Shown here one piece after another: positions 1 through 8,418 of a DNA stretch of 64,000 bases (position 1 is its first letter; each line of letters opens with the position of its first letter). The notes under the pieces were generated by a model. It was not told where the DNA came from. It did no database searches and saw nothing but the letters and a program-made list of their open reading frames with translations. The position numbers and the translations under genes are program-made. Source of the stretch: Bacteroidales bacterium (GTDB lineage: Bacteria; Bacteroidota; Bacteroidia; Bacteroidales; Muribaculaceae); contig SFEA01000004.1 in the NCBI GenBank assembly GCA_004557385.1, positions 1 to 64,000 on the forward strand. The letters are read 5' to 3'.

Positions 1-923
1 CGATAGTTGGCATGGTGAATCATACCCGCAGGACGCCATGTGGTGTTATCTTCAATCCACGACATATTGCCGTAGTTGCTCTTTGCCAAGCCGTTGTTAA
101 ACACAGCATACTTCGATGGGAAGTCGAACGCCATACTCTTTTTGCCCGTAGCATCAATCCATGCGCCAACCTTGTCGTAGCTGCCGTCCCAATATTCGCC
201 AACCGAGATGTATGGCTCGCTCGCATCGTTGTAAATTCCCACATATTTTCCGGCAAAACCTTTCACAAGGTCGTAACGCCATCCGTCGTATCCGATTTCG
301 CTCTTGAGCCATTTCAGATAAGCCTTGATGTCGTTTTGCACATATTCCGAAGTGTGGTCGAGGTCGCGTGCACCGTCCCATTTGTCGCCTGTGTCGGCGG
401 CACCGGTGGCAGTGCCGTATTCGCTCCCGGCACTGGTGTTGGTGTTCACCTCATCGTCTTTGCACACATGTGCTGCAGTGAGCTGGAACTTGCCAAATTC
501 GCCGAAATCGTCAACCGGGAACGTCACCCAGCTGGTGTAGCCGGCACGGTGGTTAACAACGATGTCGGCAATCACCTTCACGCCATTGTCGTGGAGTGTG
601 CTCACAAGCGTCTTCAAATCGGCAGCTGTGCCCCAGCAACTGTTTTGGTCGTTCCAGATGCGAGGATGATATCCCACATTGTTTCCACCCACAGTTGTGT
701 TGCCTTCAGCCGAAGCCGACGGCGGAAGCCAGATGCATGTGAAGTTCTTGCCCAGTTCTTCAGCCATTGCGGTGAGCTGTGTCCAACCGGTAACCGTTTG
801 CGAGTCCCAGTAGAAGCCTTGCAGCATCACATCCTCGCTCTTTTCGGGAGCTTGAGCCTGCGAAGCCACTGGCAGCATCATGCCAATTGCCGAAACTAAT
901 ATTGCAATTTTGTTCTTCAGCAT
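1..923 (-). CDS. Secreted alpha-amylase, GH13 (3' part outside window)
   Basis: An endo-acting enzyme that would cut alpha-1,4 bonds of starch, as last gene of the sus operon. 307 residues are visible and the C-terminus lies beyond position 1. Residues 1-25 form a signal peptide ending AQA, with no lipobox cysteine. GH13 motifs follow in order: DIVVNH (120-125), GWRYDLVKG (214-222, nucleophile D218) and VGEYWD (241-246, acid/base E243). The GWRYDLVKG and GEYWD wording resembles plant-type and related bacterial amylases (subfamily 6-like) more than lipid-anchored SusG. The start ATG at 923 is chosen because the signal peptide begins there. It lies 105 nt after the susF-like gene, with a strong hairpin between them. 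Whether it stays periplasmic or is secreted further cannot be told without the C-terminus. Confidence 0.9.
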   Translation of the reverse strand, partial: MLKNKIAILVSAIGMMLPVASQAQAPEKSEDVMLQGFYWDSQTVTGWTQLTAMAEELGKNFTCIWLPPSASAEGNTTVGGNNVGYHPRIWNDQNSCWGTAADLKTLVSTLHDNGVKVIADIVVNHRAGYTSWVTFPVDDFGEFGKFQLTAAHVCKDDEVNTNTSAGSEYGTATGAADTGDKWDGARDLDHTSEYVQNDIKAYLKWLKSEIGYDGWRYDLVKGFAGKYVGIYNDASEPYISVGEYWDGSYDKVGAWIDATGKKSMAFDFPSKYAVFNNGLAKSNYGNMSWIEDNTTWRPAGMIHHANY

Positions 924-951
924 TATTTCTTAATCTATTGCCTTTTTGGCG

Positions 952-1006
952 AAGCGCCGTGGAATGGCGAATCATTCCTGTTTTGCGCCATTCCACTAAA
1001 GCGCTT
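952..1006 (-). promoter_or_regulatory. Strong intercistronic hairpin between susF-like gene and amylase
   Basis: An outer stem AAGCGC/GCGCTT (952-957 with 1001-1006) encloses a perfect 11-bp stem (959-969 with 986-996). No T-run follows on the minus strand, so it resembles an mRNA-processing or stabilising structure, or a weak attenuator, more than a full terminator. Confidence 0.6.
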
Positions 1007-1028
1007 AACCTAAAATCATTCTAAAGAA

Positions 1029-2444
1029 TCAATCACGCTTGTCGAACACGAATTCGCCGGTTATGTCGTTGAAGAACACATCGTAAGTGCCGGCAGGAAC
1101 CACGATATTCGCACCGTTTTGAACGCCCTTGCCAAAGTAACTTGTTGCCATGTCGGCTTCGCAACCCCAGTTTACGTCCCAAGATGCATTGCCCTTGAAC
1201 TTGAGTCCGCCATCTTTTTCGACAACCAAGCCAATCAAACTCCAGTTGTGAGGGTTTACCTGAGTCATATCGGTGTCACTCCAATTGTTGAAATCACCTG
1301 CAAGAGTGATTCGGCTGAATGAGGTCGGTTCTTGATTATCGAGCTTAGTCCAAGTGTAAGTGTAGGTAGCAAAGTCAACTGTTACAGTGTAGTAGCCTGG
1401 GTCGGGCGATGCGAACGAATTAGCACCCGAGGTAATCAACGAACCACTTGAGCTATTGTCACCATCTTTGACAGTCCCGATGCAGTTGTTCCAATTACCG
1501 AAATCTGCACTTGCCCAAATCTTCATATCCCATGCACCGGAGAAGTAAGCGGTGTAGCTTTGCTTCATCACTGTTGTTGGATAGAATGCGCTCTTAATAG
1601 TATTGTCCCAATTGGTAGGAGTACCAACAATGAAGTAAACAGCCTTGGCAGGAATAACGCTGTAAGTGAAGTTAACCACATCGAGAGTGAAGATGTAAGT
1701 ACCAGCCTTTTCAACCTTCATCGATTCGCCTTCATACACGATGAAGTCGCTCGAAGCAGTAGAGCCGTTTTCGGCACAGCCATAAAGACCTTTCCAGTCG
1801 GCAGCGTCGACAGCCGATTGAGGAATGAACTTAAACCAGTCGCTATCGCCTACGGTGATGATAGTCGACCATTTGCCGTCGCCATTGTCCTCCAGCGGAG
1901 TGCAGTTGCTCATATCCCAGCCTTGCGATGTGCCAATGTAGTAGAACTTGCTGTCCTTGGTTGATGCAGGCAGCGGAGCCGGCAAGAAGTTAATCTTTAC
2001 AGGAGCAGCCACTGCAGGAACAGCAGCGCCATCAGGACCAACGAGTGCAAGATTAGCCACCACGCTCAATTCGCGGCTTGTGTAAGCCTGGCTTTCATAC
2101 AACTTTCTAACGGCAGCAGCCAAATCGGTCTTCTTAACCAAAGCCACATCACCCTCTTGAGTGAATGCAACTTCTTCGGTTTCGTTAATCACCAGTTTAG
2201 TGAATTTAGCCACTGTGCCTTCCTTTACGTTAGGAGCACTGACAAACTTCACAAATTCAACATCGTCGGATGCTGTTTCATATTTCACCTCGCCGGTAGC
2301 AGCAGCCACAGTGGCACTGATTGCACCCAGAGGAGATTCTTGCTCGTTGTGTTGAGGATCAGCCCAATCGGTGTAGTCTTCGGTACACGAAGCCATTCCT
2401 ATCGTAGCAGCAAGAATGCTAACATATAAAAATATCTTTTTCAT
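1029..2444 (-). CDS. SusF-like surface starch-binding lipoprotein
   Basis: A 471-residue outer-membrane lipoprotein that would bind starch at the cell surface without cutting it. The signal peptide ends in a lipobox (GMASC, Cys20). An N-terminal Ig-like region is followed by several aromatic-rich beta domains with repeated wording such as YYIGTSQGWD, YFIVGTPTNWD and ITLAGDFNNWSD. These are typical of the carbohydrate-binding modules of SusE/SusF. Length is close to B. thetaiotaomicron SusF (about 485). It sits between the SusE-like gene and an amylase, as in the classical susCDEFG order. It could equally be called SusE-like, since the two families intergrade. The position and the larger number of binding domains favour SusF. 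Confidence 0.85.
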   Translation of the reverse strand: MKKIFLYVSILAATIGMASCTEDYTDWADPQHNEQESPLGAISATVAAATGEVKYETASDDVEFVKFVSAPNVKEGTVAKFTKLVINETEEVAFTQEGDVALVKKTDLAAAVRKLYESQAYTSRELSVVANLALVGPDGAAVPAVAAPVKINFLPAPLPASTKDSKFYYIGTSQGWDMSNCTPLEDNGDGKWSTIITVGDSDWFKFIPQSAVDAADWKGLYGCAENGSTASSDFIVYEGESMKVEKAGTYIFTLDVVNFTYSVIPAKAVYFIVGTPTNWDNTIKSAFYPTTVMKQSYTAYFSGAWDMKIWASADFGNWNNCIGTVKDGDNSSSGSLITSGANSFASPDPGYYTVTVDFATYTYTWTKLDNQEPTSFSRITLAGDFNNWSDTDMTQVNPHNWSLIGLVVEKDGGLKFKGNASWDVNWGCEADMATSYFGKGVQNGANIVVPAGTYDVFFNDITGEFVFDKRD

Positions 2445-2471
2445 AAAAGTATTGTTCTTATAGTTTTATGT

Positions 2472-2515
2472 AAAAGGAACCTCGCCACCCTTGGCTGAGC
2501 CTTGAGGCCCCTTTT
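2472..2515 (-). promoter_or_regulatory. Intercistronic hairpin between susE-like and susF-like genes
   Basis: A 12-bp stem (2472-2483 with 2504-2515; AAAAGGAACCTC against GAGGCCCCTTTT, two wobble pairs) with a smaller GGC/GCC stem inside. It lies in the 88-nt gap downstream of the susE-like stop. It may attenuate or stabilise the distal message. Confidence 0.55.
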
Positions 2516-2532
2516 GATTATTCTTTATTGGT

Positions 2533-3684
2533 TTAGTCTTCTGTGATGCGGCCTGTGCCAGCAGTGAAGTTAATGTAGGCGTGACCACCAATTGCAGCTT
2601 GCTTTGAGTAATCAGCACCAACGTTTTCAGCCCAGTTGCTTGGGATATCCATTGTGCGATAGAAGATGTTGTTGTCGCCATCGAGCGTGAACTCGGTCAT
2701 CCACCAGTCGACGCCACAATCAATGCACATACGCAACTCACCAGCACCGGTGAATGCAGGAGATACCCATTCGCCATCGGCAGTGGCAGGAGCGGTGAAG
2801 CGGCCTGAGTCGTTCATGCTCCAGTCGCCGTTGAGAGCGTTACCAATGATGTAAACCTTAGGTTCGCTGAACGACAATGTGTATTGAACAGCACCGTTGG
2901 CAATCTTAGCCTTAACAATCACGGTATACCAGCCGCTTGCGCTCATCTTCAGGTTACTGCCCTTGTCGCCATTAGCGCACGATGCAGCGATGTCACCTTC
3001 CAGAGTGATTTGGTCGGTACCCATATCGTTGCCCTTCCAACCAGCGTCAGGATTAATCTTGAATTCATCGCCTTCGGCAAGATAAACCACGCCATAGAAG
3101 AAGCCTTCCTTGCTGTAAGCCTGAGTAAGTGGAACAAAGTTCTTCCATTCAGCCGAAGCAGCAAAGCCACCTACGATGTGCATCTTGGTTGGCAATGTAA
3201 CTTCAACTACAGGAACATAAGCTTGCACCTTAGGCAATTCAATCACGTTTGATTCAGCCTTGCCAATGCTGTTGTCGACAAACATTGCAGCAGTGAGCTT
3301 AACCTTAACCGACAATGGAGCCGAAAGGTCGGCATCGCCTGCCAAGCCAAGCAGAGCTTCGTTGAATTCCTTGGCAGCCACGCTCATGCGAGCTGTTGTA
3401 TAGGTAGTTGGCAACGCAACAAATTCCTCGCCATCGAGGCTAACCCAAACAGTGTAGACAGTAGATGCAGGGAAGCCATAATCAGGCTGACTGGTGGTAA
3501 ACTCAATCGAGTTAGAGGTCAGGAGGTCAATCACATTGTTGACCGATACCGGCGGCACGTTCAGCACCAACGACCTTGTCGTACCGGCACCACTCAATAT
3601 AGGATTGCTATCGCGGTCTTCATCGCAACTGGTAAAGCCAAATGTGGCAACAGCCAATAGCAATATATAAATTAACTTTTTCAT
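2533..3684 (-). CDS. susE: SusE-like surface starch-binding lipoprotein
   Basis: 383 residues with a lipoprotein signal ending GFTSC (Cys20). It has an N-terminal SusE-type Ig-like domain (about residues 35-150) followed by two starch-binding-type modules. The first begins at the MHIVGGFAASAEW stretch, the second at VYIIGNALNGDWSM. The final module is rich in Trp and Asp, as expected for a glucan-binding face. The gene follows susD by 21 nt on the same strand, so it is surely cotranscribed. In the known system, SusE holds starch near the SusCD importer and tunes the size of products taken up. Assignment to SusE rather than SusF rests on order and length. Confidence 0.85.
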   Translation of the reverse strand: MKKLIYILLLAVATFGFTSCDEDRDSNPILSGAGTTRSLVLNVPPVSVNNVIDLLTSNSIEFTTSQPDYGFPASTVYTVWVSLDGEEFVALPTTYTTARMSVAAKEFNEALLGLAGDADLSAPLSVKVKLTAAMFVDNSIGKAESNVIELPKVQAYVPVVEVTLPTKMHIVGGFAASAEWKNFVPLTQAYSKEGFFYGVVYLAEGDEFKINPDAGWKGNDMGTDQITLEGDIAASCANGDKGSNLKMSASGWYTVIVKAKIANGAVQYTLSFSEPKVYIIGNALNGDWSMNDSGRFTAPATADGEWVSPAFTGAGELRMCIDCGVDWWMTEFTLDGDNNIFYRTMDIPSNWAENVGADYSKQAAIGGHAYINFTAGTGRITED

Positions 3685-3705
3685 GTTTTTACTACTGATT
3701 AGAGA

Positions 3706-5340
3706 TTAGAAACCTACGTTCTGATGCATATTCGGATTAGAATTCAATTCGTTGAATGGAATTGGATATAAGTTGTAGTTAGCGTTGACGCCGTTGCCAG
3801 CGTATGTACCACCCTTCCAGTCCCAAACATACGAGCCGGAAGTGAACATGCCAAAGCGGATGAGGTCGCTACGACGACGGCCTTCGAAGTAGAACTCGCG
3901 GCACCATTCGTCAATCACGTCGCGCTCTGTGAGAGCGTTGAGAGGCTTGGCATTTGCACGCGAACGAATGTAGTTGATGTCTTGCAATGCATCGGGATTG
4001 CCAAGGCGGAAGTTAGCTTCGGCACGAGTGAGATAAGCTTCAGCAAGACGGAAGAATGGAATGTCGGTGTCGGGGAATGTAACATCCTTTGGTGTGCCGC
4101 CATCGGCATAGAGGTTGCTCCACTTGAGGATGCCAAGACCTGCAACAAATGTGGTCTTTTCTTCGGTAGAGAATGTGCGGGCATCGTTGCCTTCGCCACC
4201 AGTGAAGAACATTGCGCGGTCGTCGCCAGCTGCTGTGTAAACAGCCTTGATGTTATCCTTGCCCATAGGCACCTTGTCCTCGCTTTCAAAGAACTTCAGC
4301 ACCAAAGCCTGGCGAGCGCGGTTACAAGTCCATTGCGAGCTTGCAAGACCACAATCAGGAGTGCCCGAACCGGTTGCCGAAGCAATTGGATAGATGGCAC
4401 CGCCGTAGCTGCGCGATGTAGCGCCGTCGCAACGAATCGGGAACACAATTTCCTGACGAGCGTTAGCATTTTCGCCGTTGTCGCCCATGAACAATTGCTG
4501 ATAAGCAGTGAAGCCGTTCTTTGCAGTGAAGTTAATCTTATATGGGCTGTTGATTGCCTTGTTTGCATAATCAGCTGCATCTTGCCAGTGTGCTGTGCCG
4601 GTGTAAACCTCTGCATTCAGGTAGAGGCGAGCGAGCAACATGTAGGCAGCCACCTTGTCGGCACGGCCGTAGTTGCTGTTATCGCCAGCATAGTCGAGAA
4701 GCACCTCGCGCGAGTCGCCGCTTTCGCCTGTGATGGCCTTGAGTTCCGATACAGCCTTGTTGAATGCTTCTTCGCGAGAGATTTCAACAGGAAGCGAGTC
4801 GTCGACAACTTCTTTGTAAGGAGCCTTGCCATAGAGGTCGATGAAGTAATACCAGTAGAGAGCACGCATGAAACGCACCTCGGCACGATATTGCAGTACC
4901 TGAGCATCGTCGGTGTCGGCAGTTTCTTGCAGATAGTAGTTACACAAGGTGACGTTGTATTGCATACGATAGTAAGTGAGTTCGTTGTAGCCATGCGACG
5001 AGTCCCAGCTGATGTTGGTCAGTTCAGGAATGCCGGCGTCGCCTTGCCAAGTCCAGATACATTCGTCGGAGCAAAGTTCGTTAGCTTCGAAAATACGGCG
5101 ATAGAATGCCGAGTTACCTTCGTCGAACTGCGACATATCGGGGTTGCCGTCGCTACCCACCTGACCGGTGATTGAAAGGCTTGCATAAACCTTTGCGAGC
5201 AGACCGGTTGGGTCGAGCACGGTGTTTGTTTGCGGGTCCTTAATGCCTTGATTCAAATCGTCGATACACGATGTTGAGCCCATCGTAAGAATCAATGCGC
5301 ATGCCGCCAATGTTATTTTTTTAAGAAAATTCGATTTCAT
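3706..5340 (-). CDS. susD: SusD-like starch-binding outer-membrane lipoprotein
   Basis: 544 residues of the RagB/SusD family. The lipoprotein signal ends GSTSC (Cys25). The alpha-helical TPR-like core is visible (for example YRAEVRFMRALYWYYFIDLYG), as is the family C-terminal signature DEWCREFYFEGRRRSDLIRFG. The protein ends with the usual NPNMHQNVGF-type tail. SusD forms the lid over the SusC channel and hands oligosaccharides to it. The gene follows susC by 18 nt. The surrounding GH13, GH97 and SusE/F genes make starch or maltodextrin the likely substrate, although the SusD fold alone would not show specificity. Confidence 0.93.
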   Translation of the reverse strand: MKSNFLKKITLAACALILTMGSTSCIDDLNQGIKDPQTNTVLDPTGLLAKVYASLSITGQVGSDGNPDMSQFDEGNSAFYRRIFEANELCSDECIWTWQGDAGIPELTNISWDSSHGYNELTYYRMQYNVTLCNYYLQETADTDDAQVLQYRAEVRFMRALYWYYFIDLYGKAPYKEVVDDSLPVEISREEAFNKAVSELKAITGESGDSREVLLDYAGDNSNYGRADKVAAYMLLARLYLNAEVYTGTAHWQDAADYANKAINSPYKINFTAKNGFTAYQQLFMGDNGENANARQEIVFPIRCDGATSRSYGGAIYPIASATGSGTPDCGLASSQWTCNRARQALVLKFFESEDKVPMGKDNIKAVYTAAGDDRAMFFTGGEGNDARTFSTEEKTTFVAGLGILKWSNLYADGGTPKDVTFPDTDIPFFRLAEAYLTRAEANFRLGNPDALQDINYIRSRANAKPLNALTERDVIDEWCREFYFEGRRRSDLIRFGMFTSGSYVWDWKGGTYAGNGVNANYNLYPIPFNELNSNPNMHQNVGF

Positions 5341-5358
5341 GATTCTTGATGTTAAATT

Positions 5359-8343
5359 TTAGAAGTTAAGACTCAAACCAAACAAATAAGTGGTAGAACG
5401 TGGATATACGCCACCGTCAACACCGCTGGCACGCTCTGGGTCGATGCCATCATACTTGGTGATTACGAATGGGTTCGACACTGTAGCGTAGATACGACCA
5501 CTCAAACCGTGATAGCTTGTGCCACGGAACAAGTTGTTGAACGAGTAACCGAGGTTGATGTTATCGCAGCGCAAGAATGTTGCATTGCGAATGAAATAGT
5601 CGCTCATATAGTAGTTGGTCTTGCCTTGGAATCCCAGAGCCACTGCATCGGCATAAGTGTTGTTGTAAGCCGAGTTAGAGTAAACGCCCGACCACGACAC
5701 ATTTGCCTTGTTGCTCAAGAAATCGTAGTAAAGATAGTTGTTGAAGCTTGCACGAAGAGCAAAGCTGAAGTCCCATGCCTTCCAGATGAACTTGCTGGTG
5801 AGGCCCATTGTTACGTCGCCGGTAGGCTTCTTGTAGACATACTTGTCGTTAGGGTCGATGGTGCCGTTGCCGTCGCGGTCAACAAACAAACCTTCGATTG
5901 GTCTGCCTTCTTCATCATATACTTGTTGATATACATAGAAGCTGTTAGCCGGATAACCTACCTTGTTAACTTGAACCTTGTTGCTCAAACCTGCCGAGAT
6001 GTCGTCGCCGGTGAGAGCATAATCGCTACCAGTGGTGAGCTTGGTAATCTTATTGTCGTTCCAAGTTACGTTGTAGTTAATTTGCCATGTGAAGTCCTTA
6101 GTGACAATCGGGCGAGCATTAATCGATGCTTCAATACCGTAGTTGCGGAGCGAACCGATGTTCTTAACCAAATAGTTACCGAAGTTAGTACCTGCAGCAA
6201 CCGATACCGAGCTGATGAGGTCGGTGGTCTTGCGATAGTAGTATTCAACGCTACCGTCGATGCGACCCTTCAAGAAGCTCCAGTCGAGACCGGCATTGTA
6301 GGTGGTTGTCTTTTCCCACTTCAAGTCGCTGTTGTAAACTTCAGGACGAAGTGTGTAGTAAGTCTTGTCGCCAATGGTGTATTGAGCGTATTGGTTACTG
6401 GTGACATAGCGTGGCAGATAGTAGAAGTCGTAACCGATGTTCTGCTGACCTGTGATACCCCAGCCCAAACGAAGCTTCAACTCGTCGAGTGCGTTGCAGT
6501 TGCGCAATAATTTTTCTTCGCTAATCTTCCAAGCCAAACCAACTGCAGGGAATTGACCCCAACGGTTGTCCTTAGAGAAACGCGACGAACCGTCGAAACG
6601 CATTGTTGCTGTGAGCAAATAGCGGTCGAGCAGCGAGTAGTTAACGCGTCCGAAGTAAGAAACCAATGTGTTGGTGTAGATGTGCTCGGTTTCGCTGCGG
6701 AGCGATGGCGATTTAGCAACCTTTGCGTATGGGTCCCAACCCTGACCTTCAGAGTATTCCTTACGGTTGAAGTGTTGTTCCTCAGCTGCAATCAACACGT
6801 CGATGTTGTGAACGCCAATTTCCTTGATGTATTGAGCATAGATGTTGCCTTGCAAGTTATACTTGTAAGACTGACCGATGCCATCCCAGCCATAATAGTT
6901 GTTGCTGTAAGAATATGGCGAAATGACAGTGGTTTGACGGCCTTCCGAGTAGTCGCCACCAACATTTGCGTGGATGTGAAGGTCTTCAAAACCATGAATC
7001 TTATAGTCGAATTCAATGTTACCGATTGCCGATTGGCTCTTTGCAGTGTCGTCCTTGAGTTCGAGCAATGCAACAGGGTTTTGCGGAGTGTTGGTGTTCG
7101 TGGTGTAAATCCAGTTAGGGTCGGTGTAACCGGCTCTTACCGAGTTTTGCCAATAGCCGCCGAATTCCTTAATGTCGCTATAAACCGGTTGAGTTGGGTC
7201 GGCATTGATGGCTGCGCCAAACACGCCACCATCGGCATAGCGGTTGTGCGCATACATGTATTTTGCACTCAAGTTGATGTTCAAGTGGTCGTTGAACAAC
7301 GATGGCGAGAGGTTGAGAGCTGCAGTGAAGCGCTCGAAGCTCGAAGTCTTAACGATACCTTGCTCGTCGGTGTAGCCCAAGCTGACACGATAAGGCATGT
7401 GCTTTGTTGCACCTGTGATGCTCACTTGATGGTCGGTGCTCACAGCAGTGCGATAAATCAAGTCTTGCCAGTCGGTGTTGGCATCGCCAAGACCCTTGCC
7501 TTCCTGACCAAGCACGTTCTTAACATAGTGACGATATTCGTCGCCTGTCATCACGTCGTACTTCTTGCTCACCTTACCAAACGACAGATAGCCGTTGTAA
7601 GCAACTCTTGGCTTCGAACCTTGACGGCCCTTCTTGGTGGTGATGATAATCACACCATTCGATGCACGCGAACCGTAGATGGCGGTTGCCGAAGCATCTT
7701 TCAACACAGTGAATGTTTCGATATCGGCAGGGTTCACCATCGAGAAGCCGTTGGCAAGACCTTTCACGCCGTTGTTATCCATTGCCAAACCATCGATAAC
7801 GTAAAGAGGGTCGTTGTTTGCAGTAAGCGACGAACCGCCACGAATGCGAACGGTTGAGCTACCGCCAGGAGTACCGTCGTTATTTGTTACCGAAACACCT
7901 GCCACCTTACCAAGAAGCATGTCTTGTGCGGTGGTAGTGATGCCCTTACTCATATCGTCGGGCTTGATTGCTGTTACCGAACCGGTTGCATCGCTCTTCT
8001 TAACCTTTGCATAACCGATTACCACTGTTTCTTCAAGAAGATTTACATCTTCCTCAAGAACTACAATTAAGTTAGAGGCTGCCTTTACTTCCTTTGTCTT
8101 GTAGCCGATATACGATACTACAATCACAGAACCTTTAGGAGCCTTTAATGTGAAGTTACCGTCAAAATCAGTAACCGTACCATTACCTGTGCCCTTTTGG
8201 AATACCGAAGCACTGATAATAGGTTCACCAGTCGCGTCTTTAACGTTACCCTGAACAGTCACGTCCTGAGCCATAACGTTAACCGACATGAAGATTGCAA
8301 GCAGCATAGCTGCAAGAAATCTGTAGTTGAACTTTTGTCCCAT
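5359..8343 (-). CDS. susC: SusC-like TonB-dependent outer-membrane oligosaccharide transporter
   Basis: 994 residues. The signal peptide ends VMA|QD (about residue 25). A carboxypeptidase-like regulatory domain follows (about 28-110, VTVQGNVKDATGEPI), then the plug (about 115-235) with the family strings VRIRGGSSL, DPLYVIDG and VLKDASATAIYGSRASNGVI. A 22-strand-type barrel ends in an aromatic terminus (SLNF). It imports starch oligosaccharides using TonB energy together with SusD. It is preceded by the GH97 gene with a 75-nt gap, where no promoter of the TTTG/TAnnTTTG type was found, so readthrough from susB is likely. Length agrees with the family (about 1000). Confidence 0.95.
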   Translation of the reverse strand: MGQKFNYRFLAAMLLAIFMSVNVMAQDVTVQGNVKDATGEPIISASVFQKGTGNGTVTDFDGNFTLKAPKGSVIVVSYIGYKTKEVKAASNLIVVLEEDVNLLEETVVIGYAKVKKSDATGSVTAIKPDDMSKGITTTAQDMLLGKVAGVSVTNNDGTPGGSSTVRIRGGSSLTANNDPLYVIDGLAMDNNGVKGLANGFSMVNPADIETFTVLKDASATAIYGSRASNGVIIITTKKGRQGSKPRVAYNGYLSFGKVSKKYDVMTGDEYRHYVKNVLGQEGKGLGDANTDWQDLIYRTAVSTDHQVSITGATKHMPYRVSLGYTDEQGIVKTSSFERFTAALNLSPSLFNDHLNINLSAKYMYAHNRYADGGVFGAAINADPTQPVYSDIKEFGGYWQNSVRAGYTDPNWIYTTNTNTPQNPVALLELKDDTAKSQSAIGNIEFDYKIHGFEDLHIHANVGGDYSEGRQTTVISPYSYSNNYYGWDGIGQSYKYNLQGNIYAQYIKEIGVHNIDVLIAAEEQHFNRKEYSEGQGWDPYAKVAKSPSLRSETEHIYTNTLVSYFGRVNYSLLDRYLLTATMRFDGSSRFSKDNRWGQFPAVGLAWKISEEKLLRNCNALDELKLRLGWGITGQQNIGYDFYYLPRYVTSNQYAQYTIGDKTYYTLRPEVYNSDLKWEKTTTYNAGLDWSFLKGRIDGSVEYYYRKTTDLISSVSVAAGTNFGNYLVKNIGSLRNYGIEASINARPIVTKDFTWQINYNVTWNDNKITKLTTGSDYALTGDDISAGLSNKVQVNKVGYPANSFYVYQQVYDEEGRPIEGLFVDRDGNGTIDPNDKYVYKKPTGDVTMGLTSKFIWKAWDFSFALRASFNNYLYYDFLSNKANVSWSGVYSNSAYNNTYADAVALGFQGKTNYYMSDYFIRNATFLRCDNINLGYSFNNLFRGTSYHGLSGRIYATVSNPFVITKYDGIDPERASGVDGGVYPRSTTYLFGLSLNF

Positions 8344-8418
8344 GTTTAAGGTAATTAAGTGTTTTAATTATTAGTTATTAAATTTATATGTATTGTTTCT
8401 CAATAAAATCTGCGCCAC

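Noticed and set aside
12..899. 295-residue open frame on the plus strand
   Set aside because: It mirrors the GH13 amylase gene on the minus strand, which has a signal peptide and all catalytic motifs. The plus-strand product has no recognisable features.
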